The notes under the pieces were generated by a model that saw nothing but the letters and a program-made list of their open reading frames with translations, did not search any database and was not told where the DNA came from. Positions 1-5,721 of a stretch of DNA of 7,283 nt are shown here, one piece after another. The stretch's first letter is position 1. The number at the start of each line of letters is the position of its first letter. The position numbers and the translations under genes are program-made. Source of the stretch: Spirochaetaceae bacterium (GTDB lineage: Bacteria; Spirochaetota; Spirochaetia; Treponematales; Breznakiellaceae); NCBI GenBank assembly GCA_031279965.1, contig JAITHM010000056.1, forward strand, positions 1-7,283, in the 5' to 3' direction.

Positions 1-101
1 AAAGCCGCCTCCCACGCGGCGTCATCCTTGAACAACTTTGAAAGGTCCCATTTGTCGCGCGCGGCGACTTCAGACCGTAATGGAATAGCTTTAGTAGACA
101 T
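1..101 (-). CDS. pepF: Oligoendopeptidase F-like M3 metallopeptidase, N-terminal fragment (gene runs off left edge)
   Basis: Only the first 33 codons are inside the window. The visible peptide starts MSTKAIPLRSEVAARDKW and continues with DLSKLFKDDAAWEAA. A Trp-Asp-Leu-Ser-x-Leu-(Phe/Tyr) element followed by an acidic pair and an Ala-Trp is the usual opening of M3-family oligoendopeptidase F proteins, which are about 600 residues long. They are cytoplasmic zinc peptidases that cleave short peptides. The catalytic HExxH motif would lie far outside the window, so activity cannot be judged. The ATG at 101-99 is the first in-frame start. An ATG further upstream, at about 115, runs into a stop within three codons. 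No Shine-Dalgarno precedes the start, and a -10 box lies only 6 nt upstream (see promoter). The next upstream feature on this strand is tRNA-Thr. The family call rests on a short N-terminus and could be a related M3 peptidase. Confidence 0.62.
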   Translation of the reverse strand, partial: MSTKAIPLRSEVAARDKWDLSKLFKDDAAWEAA

Positions 102-107
102 ATCGCG

Positions 108-146
108 ATTATGCCATATTTATATGGGTAATGGACAGGGTAACAA
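108..146 (-). promoter_or_regulatory. Probable pepF promoter(s), very short or absent leader
   Basis: Two overlapping sigma70-like options can be read on the minus strand. One is CATAAT at 113-108, preceded by an extended -10 TG dinucleotide but with a poor -35. It lies 6 nt from the ATG and would start transcription at or near the A of the start codon. The other is TTGTTA (146-141), a 16-nt spacer and TATAAA (124-119), giving a leader of roughly 10 nt. Both predict an mRNA without room for a normal ribosome-binding site, which agrees with the lack of a Shine-Dalgarno. Confidence 0.5.
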
Positions 147-161
147 CAAACACAAGACGAT

Positions 162-181
162 CGCCGCGCATACAGCGGGCG
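162..181 (-). terminator. GC-rich hairpin downstream of tRNA-Thr, weak terminator candidate
   Basis: Read on the minus strand, CGCC-CGC pairs with GCG-C-GGCG across a TGTAT loop, giving a 7-bp GC-rich stem with one bulged C. The following bases are T-rich but interrupted by G (about 160-144). It lies about 40 nt past the 3' end of the tRNA and before the pepF promoter, so it may end the ATPase-tRNA transcript. The lack of a clean T run keeps confidence low. Confidence 0.33.
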
Positions 182-218
182 CTTCGTTTTGATTCCCCAA
201 TCTTTTGTAAAGAATAAA

Positions 219-291
219 AGCCAAGGCGGGGAATCGAACCCCGGACCTGCGCATTACGAGTGCGCCGCTCTGCCAACTGAGCCACCTTGGC
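219..291 (-). tRNA. tRNA-Thr, anticodon CGU
   Basis: The minus strand folds as a full cloverleaf. The acceptor stem is GCCAAGG/CCTTGGC. The D stem is GCTC/GAGC with loop AGTTGGCA. The anticodon stem is GCGCA/TGCGC with the seven-base loop CTCGTAA, which puts CGT at positions 34-36 and reads threonine codon ACG. The variable region is AGGTC and the T arm is CGGGG-TTCGATT-CCCCG. The body is 72 nt (220-291) and base 219 is the discriminator, U73. CCA is not encoded, since the sequence continues with T's, so it must be added enzymatically. The tRNA starts 8 nt after the stop codon of the upstream ATPase gene and could be processed from that transcript or made from its own promoter inside the end of that gene. 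No duplicated 3' tRNA segment (attachment-site remnant) is visible in the window. Confidence 0.97.
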
Positions 292-299
292 GGTTATCA

Positions 300-992
300 C
301 TATTCCAGCATTAAAAGCGTTTTAGGGTCAAGTCTAAGGTGCTCGGTGCTGTTTTCGTAAGTACCGTGATTCTTGGTAACGTAAAATCCCACATGATCAC
401 CTTTGGGTTCAAGCACAATAACCACATCAATGCAGTCTTCAAATGCTTTAACGGCATTCGGCACCCGGTTTTTGTCGTAATCATTTTGAACTGAACAGCT
501 ATACCACACACATAAACCAAGTTCCTGAGCAAATTCTTTCAACGTTGCAAAACGATCTCGGTTGGCAATTGAAAAATCAAAACCATCAATAATAATTGCA
601 TCTGCCTTAAAGCCCCCCTCAACAATCATTGCCTTAAGACTATTACGGATAACATCACTGGTAACACCTTCTTGATTGAATTTGAGCAGTATCCTATTAC
701 GATCAAGATCTTCTTTAAGCTCGCGTTCATTTCCAACGCTTTTCTTTTTTATAAACTCATTAAAAATATCCTCGTACCATACCAGTACATAATCAGAATG
801 TTTCGTAAACGAAATATGGATTATTTTTTTCCCTTGCAAAAGCTTATCAAGCGCGATTTGGACAAGCACTGATGTCTTACCCAAACCAGGAGGCGAACAT
901 ACTAAGCCCAATTCTCCTGCTTTAAGCCCACCCTTAATCGATTTTTCAAACGCCCGAACCGGACTCCGTTGTATGAGTTCATCCTTAACCAT
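300..992 (-). CDS. RecA/DnaB/KaiC-fold P-loop ATPase, function unknown
   Basis: This 230-residue cytoplasmic protein has no signal peptide or membrane segment. It opens with GGLKAGELGLVCSPPGLGKT, the RecA-superfamily layout 'G-G-hydrophobic-x-x-G-E-L'. A Walker A motif follows (S33-PPGL-GKT, K39/T40), then a strand after 'GKKIIHISF' (55-62). A Walker B sits at AIIID (132-136), a sensor-like strand at VWYSCSVQ (162-169), and a late hairpin containing VTKNHGTYEN (205-214) resembles the K-N-x-G hairpin of DnaB/KaiC/RepA-type proteins. The protein is about one such domain long, with no primase-binding or DNA-binding extension visible. Start: ATG at 992-990 with AGGAG (1003-999) six bases upstream, behind a strong promoter. 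tRNA-Thr follows after 8 nt. Third-position GC in the first 40 codons is about 38% by hand count, like the desulfidase gene and unlike fhs. The RecA-fold ATPase call is firm. The biological role is not recognised; a replication, repair or regulatory ATPase are all possible. Confidence 0.88.
   Translation of the reverse strand: MVKDELIQRSPVRAFEKSIKGGLKAGELGLVCSPPGLGKTSVLVQIALDKLLQGKKIIHISFTKHSDYVLVWYEDIFNEFIKKKSVGNERELKEDLDRNRILLKFNQEGVTSDVIRNSLKAMIVEGGFKADAIIIDGFDFSIANRDRFATLKEFAQELGLCVWYSCSVQNDYDKNRVPNAVKAFEDCIDVVIVLEPKGDHVGFYVTKNHGTYENSTEHLRLDPKTLLMLE
302..331 (-). promoter_or_regulatory. Possible tRNA-Thr promoter inside the 3' end of the ATPase gene
   Basis: On the minus strand TTGACC (331-326) is followed after 18 nt by TGGAAT (307-302). 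The -35 matches consensus at five of six positions and the -10 at four of six. Transcription would begin a few bases before the mature tRNA 5' end at 291. The -10 overlaps the ATPase stop codon. Co-transcription with the ATPase is the alternative. Confidence 0.35.
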
Positions 993-1019
993 GCGTAACT
1001 CCTATCTTTAATGAGCGCC

Positions 1020-1049
1020 ATTATACCTAGTCACGCCTGTCTTTGCCAA
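1020..1049 (-). promoter_or_regulatory. Strong sigma70-type promoter for the RecA-fold ATPase gene
   Basis: On the minus strand TTGGCA (1049-1044, five of six consensus bases) and TATAAT (1025-1020, perfect) are separated by 18 nt. The predicted start near 1013 gives a 5' leader of about 20 nt that contains the AGGAG ribosome-binding site. This is the best promoter in the window. Confidence 0.75.
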
Positions 1050-1064
1050 GAGCTAAGGAGAAGC

Positions 1065-1115
1065 GTGCGGCAGCGATAGCAAAACCGGAATGCAGCGGTG
1101 CGGCAGCGGGCAAAA
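1065..1115. repeat. Imperfect direct repeat in the divergent ATPase/response-regulator intergenic region
   Basis: GTGCGGCAGCG occurs at 1065-1075 and again at 1098-1108. Each copy is followed shortly by GCAAAA (1079-1084 and 1110-1115). The 11-bp core is repeated at 33 bp, close to three helical turns, just upstream of the -35 of the leftward promoter and before the rightward receiver gene. It could be a regulator site or a chance duplication in a GC-rich patch. Confidence 0.4.
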
Positions 1116-1121
1116 GGCGGG

Positions 1122-1150
1122 TTGCGTTTTTTTTCTGAATATGTTACATA
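1122..1150 (+). promoter_or_regulatory. Weak candidate promoter for the receiver-domain gene
   Basis: TTGCGT (1122-1127) and TACATA (1145-1150) are 17 nt apart, each matching sigma70 consensus at only three positions. An 8-T run lies inside the spacer. The placement 16 nt before the ATG is reasonable, but the match is weak and another sigma factor could be used. Confidence 0.22.
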
Positions 1151-1165
1151 AAGTATTAGGTAGAG

Positions 1166-1579
1166 ATGCCTATGGAAAAAACAAAGTTTCAAAAATCGAT
1201 TATTCTGGTTATTGATGATAATCCGGTCAATTTACGCACAATGAAGGTTTTCCTTGAATCCCGATTCGAAGTAATTCCTGTTAAATCAGGGACGCTGGGG
1301 TTTGAAGTGCTTAAAACACGGCAAATCGACCTCATATTGCTTGACATCGAAATGCCGGTAATGTCCGGATTTGAATTCATGAAGCAGCTCAAAGCCACGC
1401 CTGCTTTCGGGAATATCCCTGTTGTCTGTGTAACTGCTCATGATGCGACACCAGAATTTATCAGTTCGGTAATTCATGCTGGCGCGAAGGATTTTGTTAC
1501 CAAGCCGTTCGAACCTTTAACATTACAGAACAAGGTTATACGGGCTTTGAATTTGAACGAATACGTGCTTGAAAGCTAA
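1166..1579 (+). CDS. Single-domain CheY-like response regulator (receiver protein)
   Basis: This 137-residue protein is one complete phospho-receiver domain with no output domain. All key residues are present: the acidic pair D17-D18 in VIDDNPVNL (Mg2+ binding), phospho-acceptor D60 in LLDIEMPVMSG, the switch threonine T90 in CVTAHDA, and the invariant lysine K113 in FVTKPFEP. It should be phosphorylated on D60 by a histidine kinase, none of which is encoded here, and act by protein-protein contact like CheY/Spo0F-type receivers. The DDNPVNL opening is common in receivers partnering hybrid kinases or cyclic-nucleotide enzymes, but that does not fix a pathway. ATG at 1166 follows AGG (1158-1160) by 5 nt. 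A second in-frame ATG at 1172 is also usable and would remove two residues. The last few residues, NEYVLES, form a short tail. The gene is divergent from the RecA-fold ATPase and convergent with lptC, 60 nt apart, with no clear terminator between. Confidence 0.93.
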   Translation: MPMEKTKFQKSIILVIDDNPVNLRTMKVFLESRFEVIPVKSGTLGFEVLKTRQIDLILLDIEMPVMSGFEFMKQLKATPAFGNIPVVCVTAHDATPEFISSVIHAGAKDFVTKPFEPLTLQNKVIRALNLNEYVLES

Positions 1580-1639
1580 ATTGTTATTCAGAAAGCTGTA
1601 TTCGCCGGTAGGCTGATACATTCCAGCATATTCAAATAA

Positions 1640-2428
1640 CTACGGCGTATCGAGAGAAGCAGGAGCCGGTATTTGTACGGCGGTGTCCGCCGGGACGGCT
1701 TGCTCTTCAGTAGCAGGTTCGGATATTTTAACTTGCCCAAGCGGTTCGGCGGCAGGTGGACTAATTTGCCCGGGGGGCTGAGTTTGTGCGGGAACTGCTT
1801 GAGTAGACGACTGAGCTTGTGCGGTGGATGTGGCAGGTTGAGCAGCACCTTCCACCGGAACATTCTGCTGTTCCCCCTCTTTTTCCTCATCTTCATCGTC
1901 AACATATACGCCATGAACATTAGATCCCAGCACCCATGTGCGCGCACGGACATCAGCATGAAATCCCTGGCCATTCACCTCGGTTCCGTTTTTCCGCCGT
2001 AGCTGCACTGGTGAGTTTTCATCGCCCTGGAGCACCCGTGTTTTATCTTCCCAATTGAGATTGAGTGTCTCCATCGTAAAGTCCTCCGAATCAACTTGAA
2101 TTACAACACCTTCTGTCATTTTGATGTTATTATTGTTCATCTCGATTACGGCGGCTCCGCCATTACCTTGTGCGTCAATTTCTTCTACGCTTGTATTATA
2201 CTGTTCAAACTGATAATTCTTGAGATTCATAAGATGCTTTTTTTCATAACGTTCACCGACTTCCGCAGAGAGCCGCGCAGTAAGTGTGCCGTTTTCAACA
2301 CGGACATACTCCATGTTTTCCATCGTAATATCAGGATAAACCACGGTGTTTTCTAACGGATCGGTATATACAAATGTACAGGAGACGCTGATAGTCGCCA
2401 TGCAGACAGAAACGCAGAAAAAACGCAT
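1640..2428 (-). CDS. lptC: LptC-like LPS-export/envelope lipoprotein with Pro/Gln/Ala-rich tail
   Basis: This 262-residue exported protein has a short hydrophobic N-terminus ending ISVSC (C17). It fits the loose lipobox of spirochaetes, so lipidation at C17 is plausible but not certain. Residues 25-176 have the LptC/LptA-type jelly-roll pattern: alternating short beta strands such as MENMEYVRVENGTLTARLSA, then LKNYQFEQYN, IEMNNNNIKMTEGVVIQVDSEDF, NLNWEDKTRVLQG and VNGQGFHADVRARTWVLG. LptC in LPS-bearing bacteria lies between the inner-membrane LptBFG transporter and the LptA bridge. An acidic run (DDEDEEKEGE, 177-186) is followed by a low-complexity Pro/Gln/Ala/Thr tail (187-262) not found in the usual LptC of about 190 residues. 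Start: the TAA lying three codons upstream in frame forces the ATG at 2428. AAGGGGG (2436-2430) is only 1 nt from it. M10 (2401) is an alternative start but would cut the signal in half. No lptA or lptB follows. The gene sits 79 nt behind ligA. Confidence 0.72.
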   Translation of the reverse strand: MRFFCVSVCMATISVSCTFVYTDPLENTVVYPDITMENMEYVRVENGTLTARLSAEVGERYEKKHLMNLKNYQFEQYNTSVEEIDAQGNGGAAVIEMNNNNIKMTEGVVIQVDSEDFTMETLNLNWEDKTRVLQGDENSPVQLRRKNGTEVNGQGFHADVRARTWVLGSNVHGVYVDDEDEEKEGEQQNVPVEGAAQPATSTAQAQSSTQAVPAQTQPPGQISPPAAEPLGQVKISEPATEEQAVPADTAVQIPAPASLDTP

Positions 2429-2429
2429 A

Positions 2430-2436
2430 CCCCCTT
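2430..2436 (-). promoter_or_regulatory. Shine-Dalgarno unusually close to the lptC start
   Basis: AAGGGGG on the minus strand is separated from the lptC ATG by a single T. An in-frame TAA just upstream excludes an earlier start. The spacing is shorter than optimal and predicts modest translation, or use of the downstream ATG. Confidence 0.4.
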
Positions 2437-2455
2437 ATCGGAGTTTCTCGTGCTG

Positions 2456-2484
2456 TTTTTAAGAGTAATTCCACACTACCTCAA
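2456..2484 (-). promoter_or_regulatory. Possible internal promoter for lptC
   Basis: In the 79-nt gap after ligA, TTGAGG (2484-2479) and TAAAAA (2461-2456) are spaced by 17 nt on the minus strand, each with four of six consensus bases. This would let lptC be transcribed independently of ligA. A T run just upstream of the -35 adds to the AT-rich character. The match is moderate. Confidence 0.3.
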
Positions 2485-2507
2485 AAAAATTTCTCTCTGT
2501 CCGCTGC

Positions 2508-4463
2508 TCATTGATCATTGTTTGAAAGTTGCGTTTTGAGAAGATCAAGAAATGCCGTTTCATCAATAATATCGATGCCAAGATTCTTGGCTTTTTTATT
2601 TTTGGAAGAACCCGATTCAGGGGTATTGGTAACTAGGTAGGAGAGCCCTTTAACAACTGAGGTTTTTGTGGTACCACCCAATGTCTTGATTTGAGCCTCC
2701 GCTTCGGAACGCTTCATCGAGTTAAGTTCCCCGGTAAAGCAAAAGCTTTTTCCTGCAAGAGGCAGCGACGCTGTATCACGAAGACGTGCAAGACTAATGA
2801 TGCCGTTGGCAAGCACGGCGTCCATATCGGCGGCGGTTTCTGCCAGGCCGTCGACAATTGTTTGGGCAGTAATATCACCAAGCCCGTAGATGGCGGCAAG
2901 CTCTTCGGCAGATGCTGCACGAAGCTTCGGTAAGGTATTAAAACCCGCCCCGGCAACCTTCTCCATAATCGTCTCGCCAATGCCTTCAATATCAAAGCCG
3001 GCAATAAAAACAGGAAATGTTATTTCGCGCGGTGTCTTAATGTTTCGCACAACTTTCGCAGCCGAAAGATCGCCCATGCGCTCATATTCGGCAAGCTCCG
3101 AAATTTCAAGTGTGTATAAATCGGAAACCTGGCGTATCCGGCCGCGCTCAAAAAGTTGAGTGATAAGTTTTGTACCAAGTTCAGCAATATCCAGCACAGA
3201 AGCCCACTTTTCAAGCCGGTGCAGAAGCCGTTTGGGACAGGCAGTGTTCGGACAGTAAAGCCGCGAACCGGCATCCACAAGCGCCGTTCCACAAATACCG
3301 CAGACTGTAGGAATAGTAATGGAAAAAAGCGAATCTGAACTTTGCCGCAGGGTATCGTTCTTGTAGGTTTGCATATCCTCAATCATGATACCTTCGATTT
3401 TTGGGATAATTTCGCCGCGCTTCACGATGATGACACGAGAGCCAATCTCCAGCCCCATCATGCGGATAGTTGCGGGATTGTTTAAATTTGCGCGCTTAAC
3501 CGTCGTGCCGGCAAGCCGGACAGGATCGATGATGCCAATTGGCGTATATGTCGCCCCGCTTTCACTCCATTCAATGTCCCGCAGCGTACTTACAGCCTGT
3601 TCAAGTTCAAATTTGAAGGCAATTTGCCGTTCAGGACGAGTTTTGCGAAGGTCGGCAGCATCGGTAACGGGGTCTTTTACAACAAGGCCATCAATGTCAT
3701 AGGGAAGTGCCGATCGTTCCTTCGCAATCTTCGTACGATAAGCGATGACTTCCTCTGCCGTGTTAAATACGCAAGAAGGCGAAACATAAAACCCCCGTTC
3801 TTCAAGCCAGGCGATTTTTGCTGTTTCTGTGGTAAAAAACATGTCATCGCCAGCCGCCGATGCATCATAGCTTATCAGCGTAAGATCTTGGGCGCCTTTG
3901 CCGTCTTTGCGGCGCATAAGGCCGTTTGCGGCATTCCGGCAATTTGCTTTTGCTGTGTATTTTTCGTGCCATACATTGTGAAACATTACCACTTCGCCGC
4001 GCACTCCGCCCGTCCATGACAAGTCAAGCTCGTGCACAACACCGCACATTTTTACTACATTCGGCGTTATATCCGCGCCTGTAATACCATCGCCCCGTGT
4101 AACAGCGCGGATAAGCTTACCTTTTTCATATTGCAGCTCAAGACTTGCGCCATCAAGCTTAAATTGCACTACAAATGCACTTAAACTTAGTTTTTTTGCC
4201 CACGAAAAAAAATCTGCTTCGTTTGCGGCCTTTTCTTGACTGCCCATTGGAATAATGTGACGCGCTTTGGGAAACCCATCGATGTTATCATGATCATGTC
4301 CTGTCCGCTCACTGCCTATCGCCTTGAGCACAGGGCTGTCACTTTTACGCCGGGAAAGTTCATCCCACAACGCGTCAAATTCAGCATCGCTTACCAATCC
4401 TTCGCCAGAATAGTATGCCTCCTGATATCGGAGTATTGTTGCTTCAAGCTCTTTTATCGTCAT
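2508..4463 (-). CDS. ligA: NAD-dependent DNA ligase LigA (atypical domain Ia)
   Basis: LigA seals nicks in replication and repair using NAD+. Numbering here is from an upstream TTG (4472), giving 654 residues; I prefer the ATG at 4463, which gives 651. In order: a short NMN-binding Ia region (about 15-90, YYSGEGLVSDAEFD), then the adenylation domain with nucleophile K105 in FKLDG. After it come RGDGITGADITPNV (126-138), RGE (E160), DIDGLVVK (259-266) and AFKFELEQAVSTLRDIEW. The OB fold includes IGSRVIIVKRGEIIPKIEG (343-361). A C4 zinc finger uses C391, C394, C407 and C412. Helix-hairpin-helix repeats (about 425-560) and a C-terminal BRCT domain (about 568-648, AGKSFCFTGELNSMKR) finish it. Family-invariant Tyr-His and Tyr of Ia appear as Tyr-Tyr and Phe, and the NPRNAAAGSLRQ segment reads NCRNAANGLMRR. 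No Shine-Dalgarno is visible at either start. It follows the symporter by about 40 nt and is probably co-transcribed with it. Confidence 0.95.
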   Translation of the reverse strand: MTIKELEATILRYQEAYYSGEGLVSDAEFDALWDELSRRKSDSPVLKAIGSERTGHDHDNIDGFPKARHIIPMGSQEKAANEADFFSWAKKLSLSAFVVQFKLDGASLELQYEKGKLIRAVTRGDGITGADITPNVVKMCGVVHELDLSWTGGVRGEVVMFHNVWHEKYTAKANCRNAANGLMRRKDGKGAQDLTLISYDASAAGDDMFFTTETAKIAWLEERGFYVSPSCVFNTAEEVIAYRTKIAKERSALPYDIDGLVVKDPVTDAADLRKTRPERQIAFKFELEQAVSTLRDIEWSESGATYTPIGIIDPVRLAGTTVKRANLNNPATIRMMGLEIGSRVIIVKRGEIIPKIEGIMIEDMQTYKNDTLRQSSDSLFSITIPTVCGICGTALVDAGSRLYCPNTACPKRLLHRLEKWASVLDIAELGTKLITQLFERGRIRQVSDLYTLEISELAEYERMGDLSAAKVVRNIKTPREITFPVFIAGFDIEGIGETIMEKVAGAGFNTLPKLRAASAEELAAIYGLGDITAQTIVDGLAETAADMDAVLANGIISLARLRDTASLPLAGKSFCFTGELNSMKRSEAEAQIKTLGGTTKTSVVKGLSYLVTNTPESGSSKNKKAKNLGIDIIDETAFLDLLKTQLSNNDQ

Positions 4464-4492
4464 AATCAGCAAACAAAATACACACTACGCAA

Positions 4493-4517
4493 CACGCCTC
4501 TCTTTTAACGGGGCGTG
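4493..4517 (-). promoter_or_regulatory. Inverted repeat straddling the symporter stop codon
   Basis: CACGCC and GGCGTG form a 6-bp stem with a 13-nt loop that contains the symporter stop codon. On the minus strand it is followed by a T-rich but interrupted stretch leading to the ligA start. It might partly attenuate transcription, protect a processed 3' end, or be chance. It is too weak to call a terminator. Confidence 0.25.
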
Positions 4518-5689
4518 GAATCGTTGGCTATCTTATGTTTGTCTGCGTAACCAGTAAGTATAAGGCTGAGCGCCCCGTCACCTGTTACATTGCATGCAGT
4601 ACCAAAACTGTCTTGTAGTGCAAATATCGTCAGCATTAACGCGGTGCCTTCGCTCGAAAATCCTAATACACTGGTGATAAGACCAAGTGATGCCATTACT
4701 GTGCCGCCAGGAACACCCGGTGCGCCTATCGCAAAAATACCAAGCAAAACGCAGAAAAGTATCATCGCGCCAAGCGGCGGTACTGCACCATAAAGAATTT
4801 TGGAAACGACCATAACAAAAAACGTTTCGGTAAGTACCGATCCGCAAAGATGAACATTGGCAAAAAGTGGAACACCAAACGCCGTCATGTCTTCGCGCAA
4901 TGCGTCAGACTTGCGGGCGCACCGTAGCGCAACCGGCAGAGTGGCAGCAGATGACATTGTGCCAACCGCGGTAAGGTATGCGGGGCCATAATGCTTTAAA
5001 ACCCGCAGAGGATTCTTTCCCGAATAGATGCCGGCTATAAGATACAAGAGTGTAAGCCAGATATAATGCCCTGCCATAACTATTACTACAACAATAAGGA
5101 AAACAGGGAGCTGGCGGGTTATCGAACCTTCGTAGGCAAGGCCGGCAAAAGTGCAACCAATAAAAAAAGGCAGAATGGGGATGATTATAACAGTAACAAT
5201 AGAGAGAACAATTTTTTGAAATTCTTCAAGCAGCGAGATTGTTGTAGATGCCTTGTTCCACACAGCGGCAAGGCCTATTAAAACAGATGCGACCAATGCG
5301 CTCATTACCGGCATAATTTGCGGAATTTTCAAATCAAAAATCAGCTTAGGTAATTCTCTGTTTGCCTCTGCCGCAGTGGAAATATTAAGGAATGGAATAA
5401 TACCAAAGCCTGCCACCGTTGAAAAAAGCGCCGCGCCAACACTGGAAAAATACGCCAGTATCAATGCAATACCGAGCATGCGCGAAGCCGACGTTCCAAG
5501 CCGCGTTATCGATGGCGCGATAAAACCGATAATGATAAGCGGAATTGCAAACATAATAATCTGATACATTATGTTTTGCACTGTAACGATCACTTGCATT
5601 ATCTGTTCACTGGTATTAAGACCAACAATAATACCGAGTGCAAGTGCCACCACCAGCCTGAACGGCAGGCTTGTCAACAAATTTTTCAT
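4505..5689 (-). CDS. DAACS-family (SDF/GltPh-like) amino-acid:cation symporter, likely neutral substrate
   Basis: This 394-residue polytopic inner-membrane protein has the glutamate-transporter fold: eight hydrophobic helices plus two re-entrant hairpins. Family landmarks are HP1 TMSSAATLPVAL (244-255), the TM7 region VPLFANVHLCGS (273-284), HP2 GAPGVPGGTV (322-331) and TM8 DSFGTACNVTGD (360-371). D360, N367 and D371 align with GltPh D394, N401 and D405. GltPh R397, which holds the acidic side chain, aligns with G363, so an acidic amino acid or dicarboxylate is unlikely. The TM7 NMDGT motif that supplies sodium ligands reads HLCGS (280-284), so cation coupling may differ. The ATG at 5689 has GGAGGAG (5700-5694) at ideal spacing, the strongest ribosome-binding site in the window. 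It lies 32 nt after the cysteine desulfidase gene. From that pairing I infer uptake of cysteine, serine or a related small neutral amino acid. SstT-like serine/threonine transport is the nearest alternative. Confidence 0.88.
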   Translation of the reverse strand: MKNLLTSLPFRLVVALALGIIVGLNTSEQIMQVIVTVQNIMYQIIMFAIPLIIIGFIAPSITRLGTSASRMLGIALILAYFSSVGAALFSTVAGFGIIPFLNISTAAEANRELPKLIFDLKIPQIMPVMSALVASVLIGLAAVWNKASTTISLLEEFQKIVLSIVTVIIIPILPFFIGCTFAGLAYEGSITRQLPVFLIVVVIVMAGHYIWLTLLYLIAGIYSGKNPLRVLKHYGPAYLTAVGTMSSAATLPVALRCARKSDALREDMTAFGVPLFANVHLCGSVLTETFFVMVVSKILYGAVPPLGAMILFCVLLGIFAIGAPGVPGGTVMASLGLITSVLGFSSEGTALMLTIFALQDSFGTACNVTGDGALSLILTGYADKHKIANDSTPR

Positions 5690-5721
5690 ATAACTCCTCC
5701 ATTAGTGTTATATTTTTTATG

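Noticed and set aside
219..291. Integration hot spot or attachment site at tRNA-Thr
   Set aside because: No duplicated tRNA 3' segment, integrase or mobile-element gene is seen on either side within the window.
109..300. 63-codon minus-strand open frame between pepF and the ATPase
   Set aside because: It runs straight through tRNA-Thr (219-291). Its residues simply translate the tRNA and the hairpin region.
1580..1639. Terminator between the convergent receiver gene and lptC
   Set aside because: Only a 4-bp GCTG/CAGC pairing is visible and there is no T run, so no intrinsic terminator can be supported.
1588..1974. 128-codon minus-strand frame overlapping the 3' half of lptC
   Set aside because: It is the alternative frame of the low-complexity tail, and its Leu/Pro/Lys-rich product matches no family.
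2096..2356. Plus-strand open frame inside lptC
   Set aside because: It is antisense to a well-supported gene, has no ribosome-binding site and shows no recognisable motif.
4464..4472. TTG at 4472 as the ligA start
   Set aside because: An in-frame ATG lies three codons downstream, and neither has a Shine-Dalgarno, so the ATG at 4463 is the simpler choice. The TTG start remains possible.
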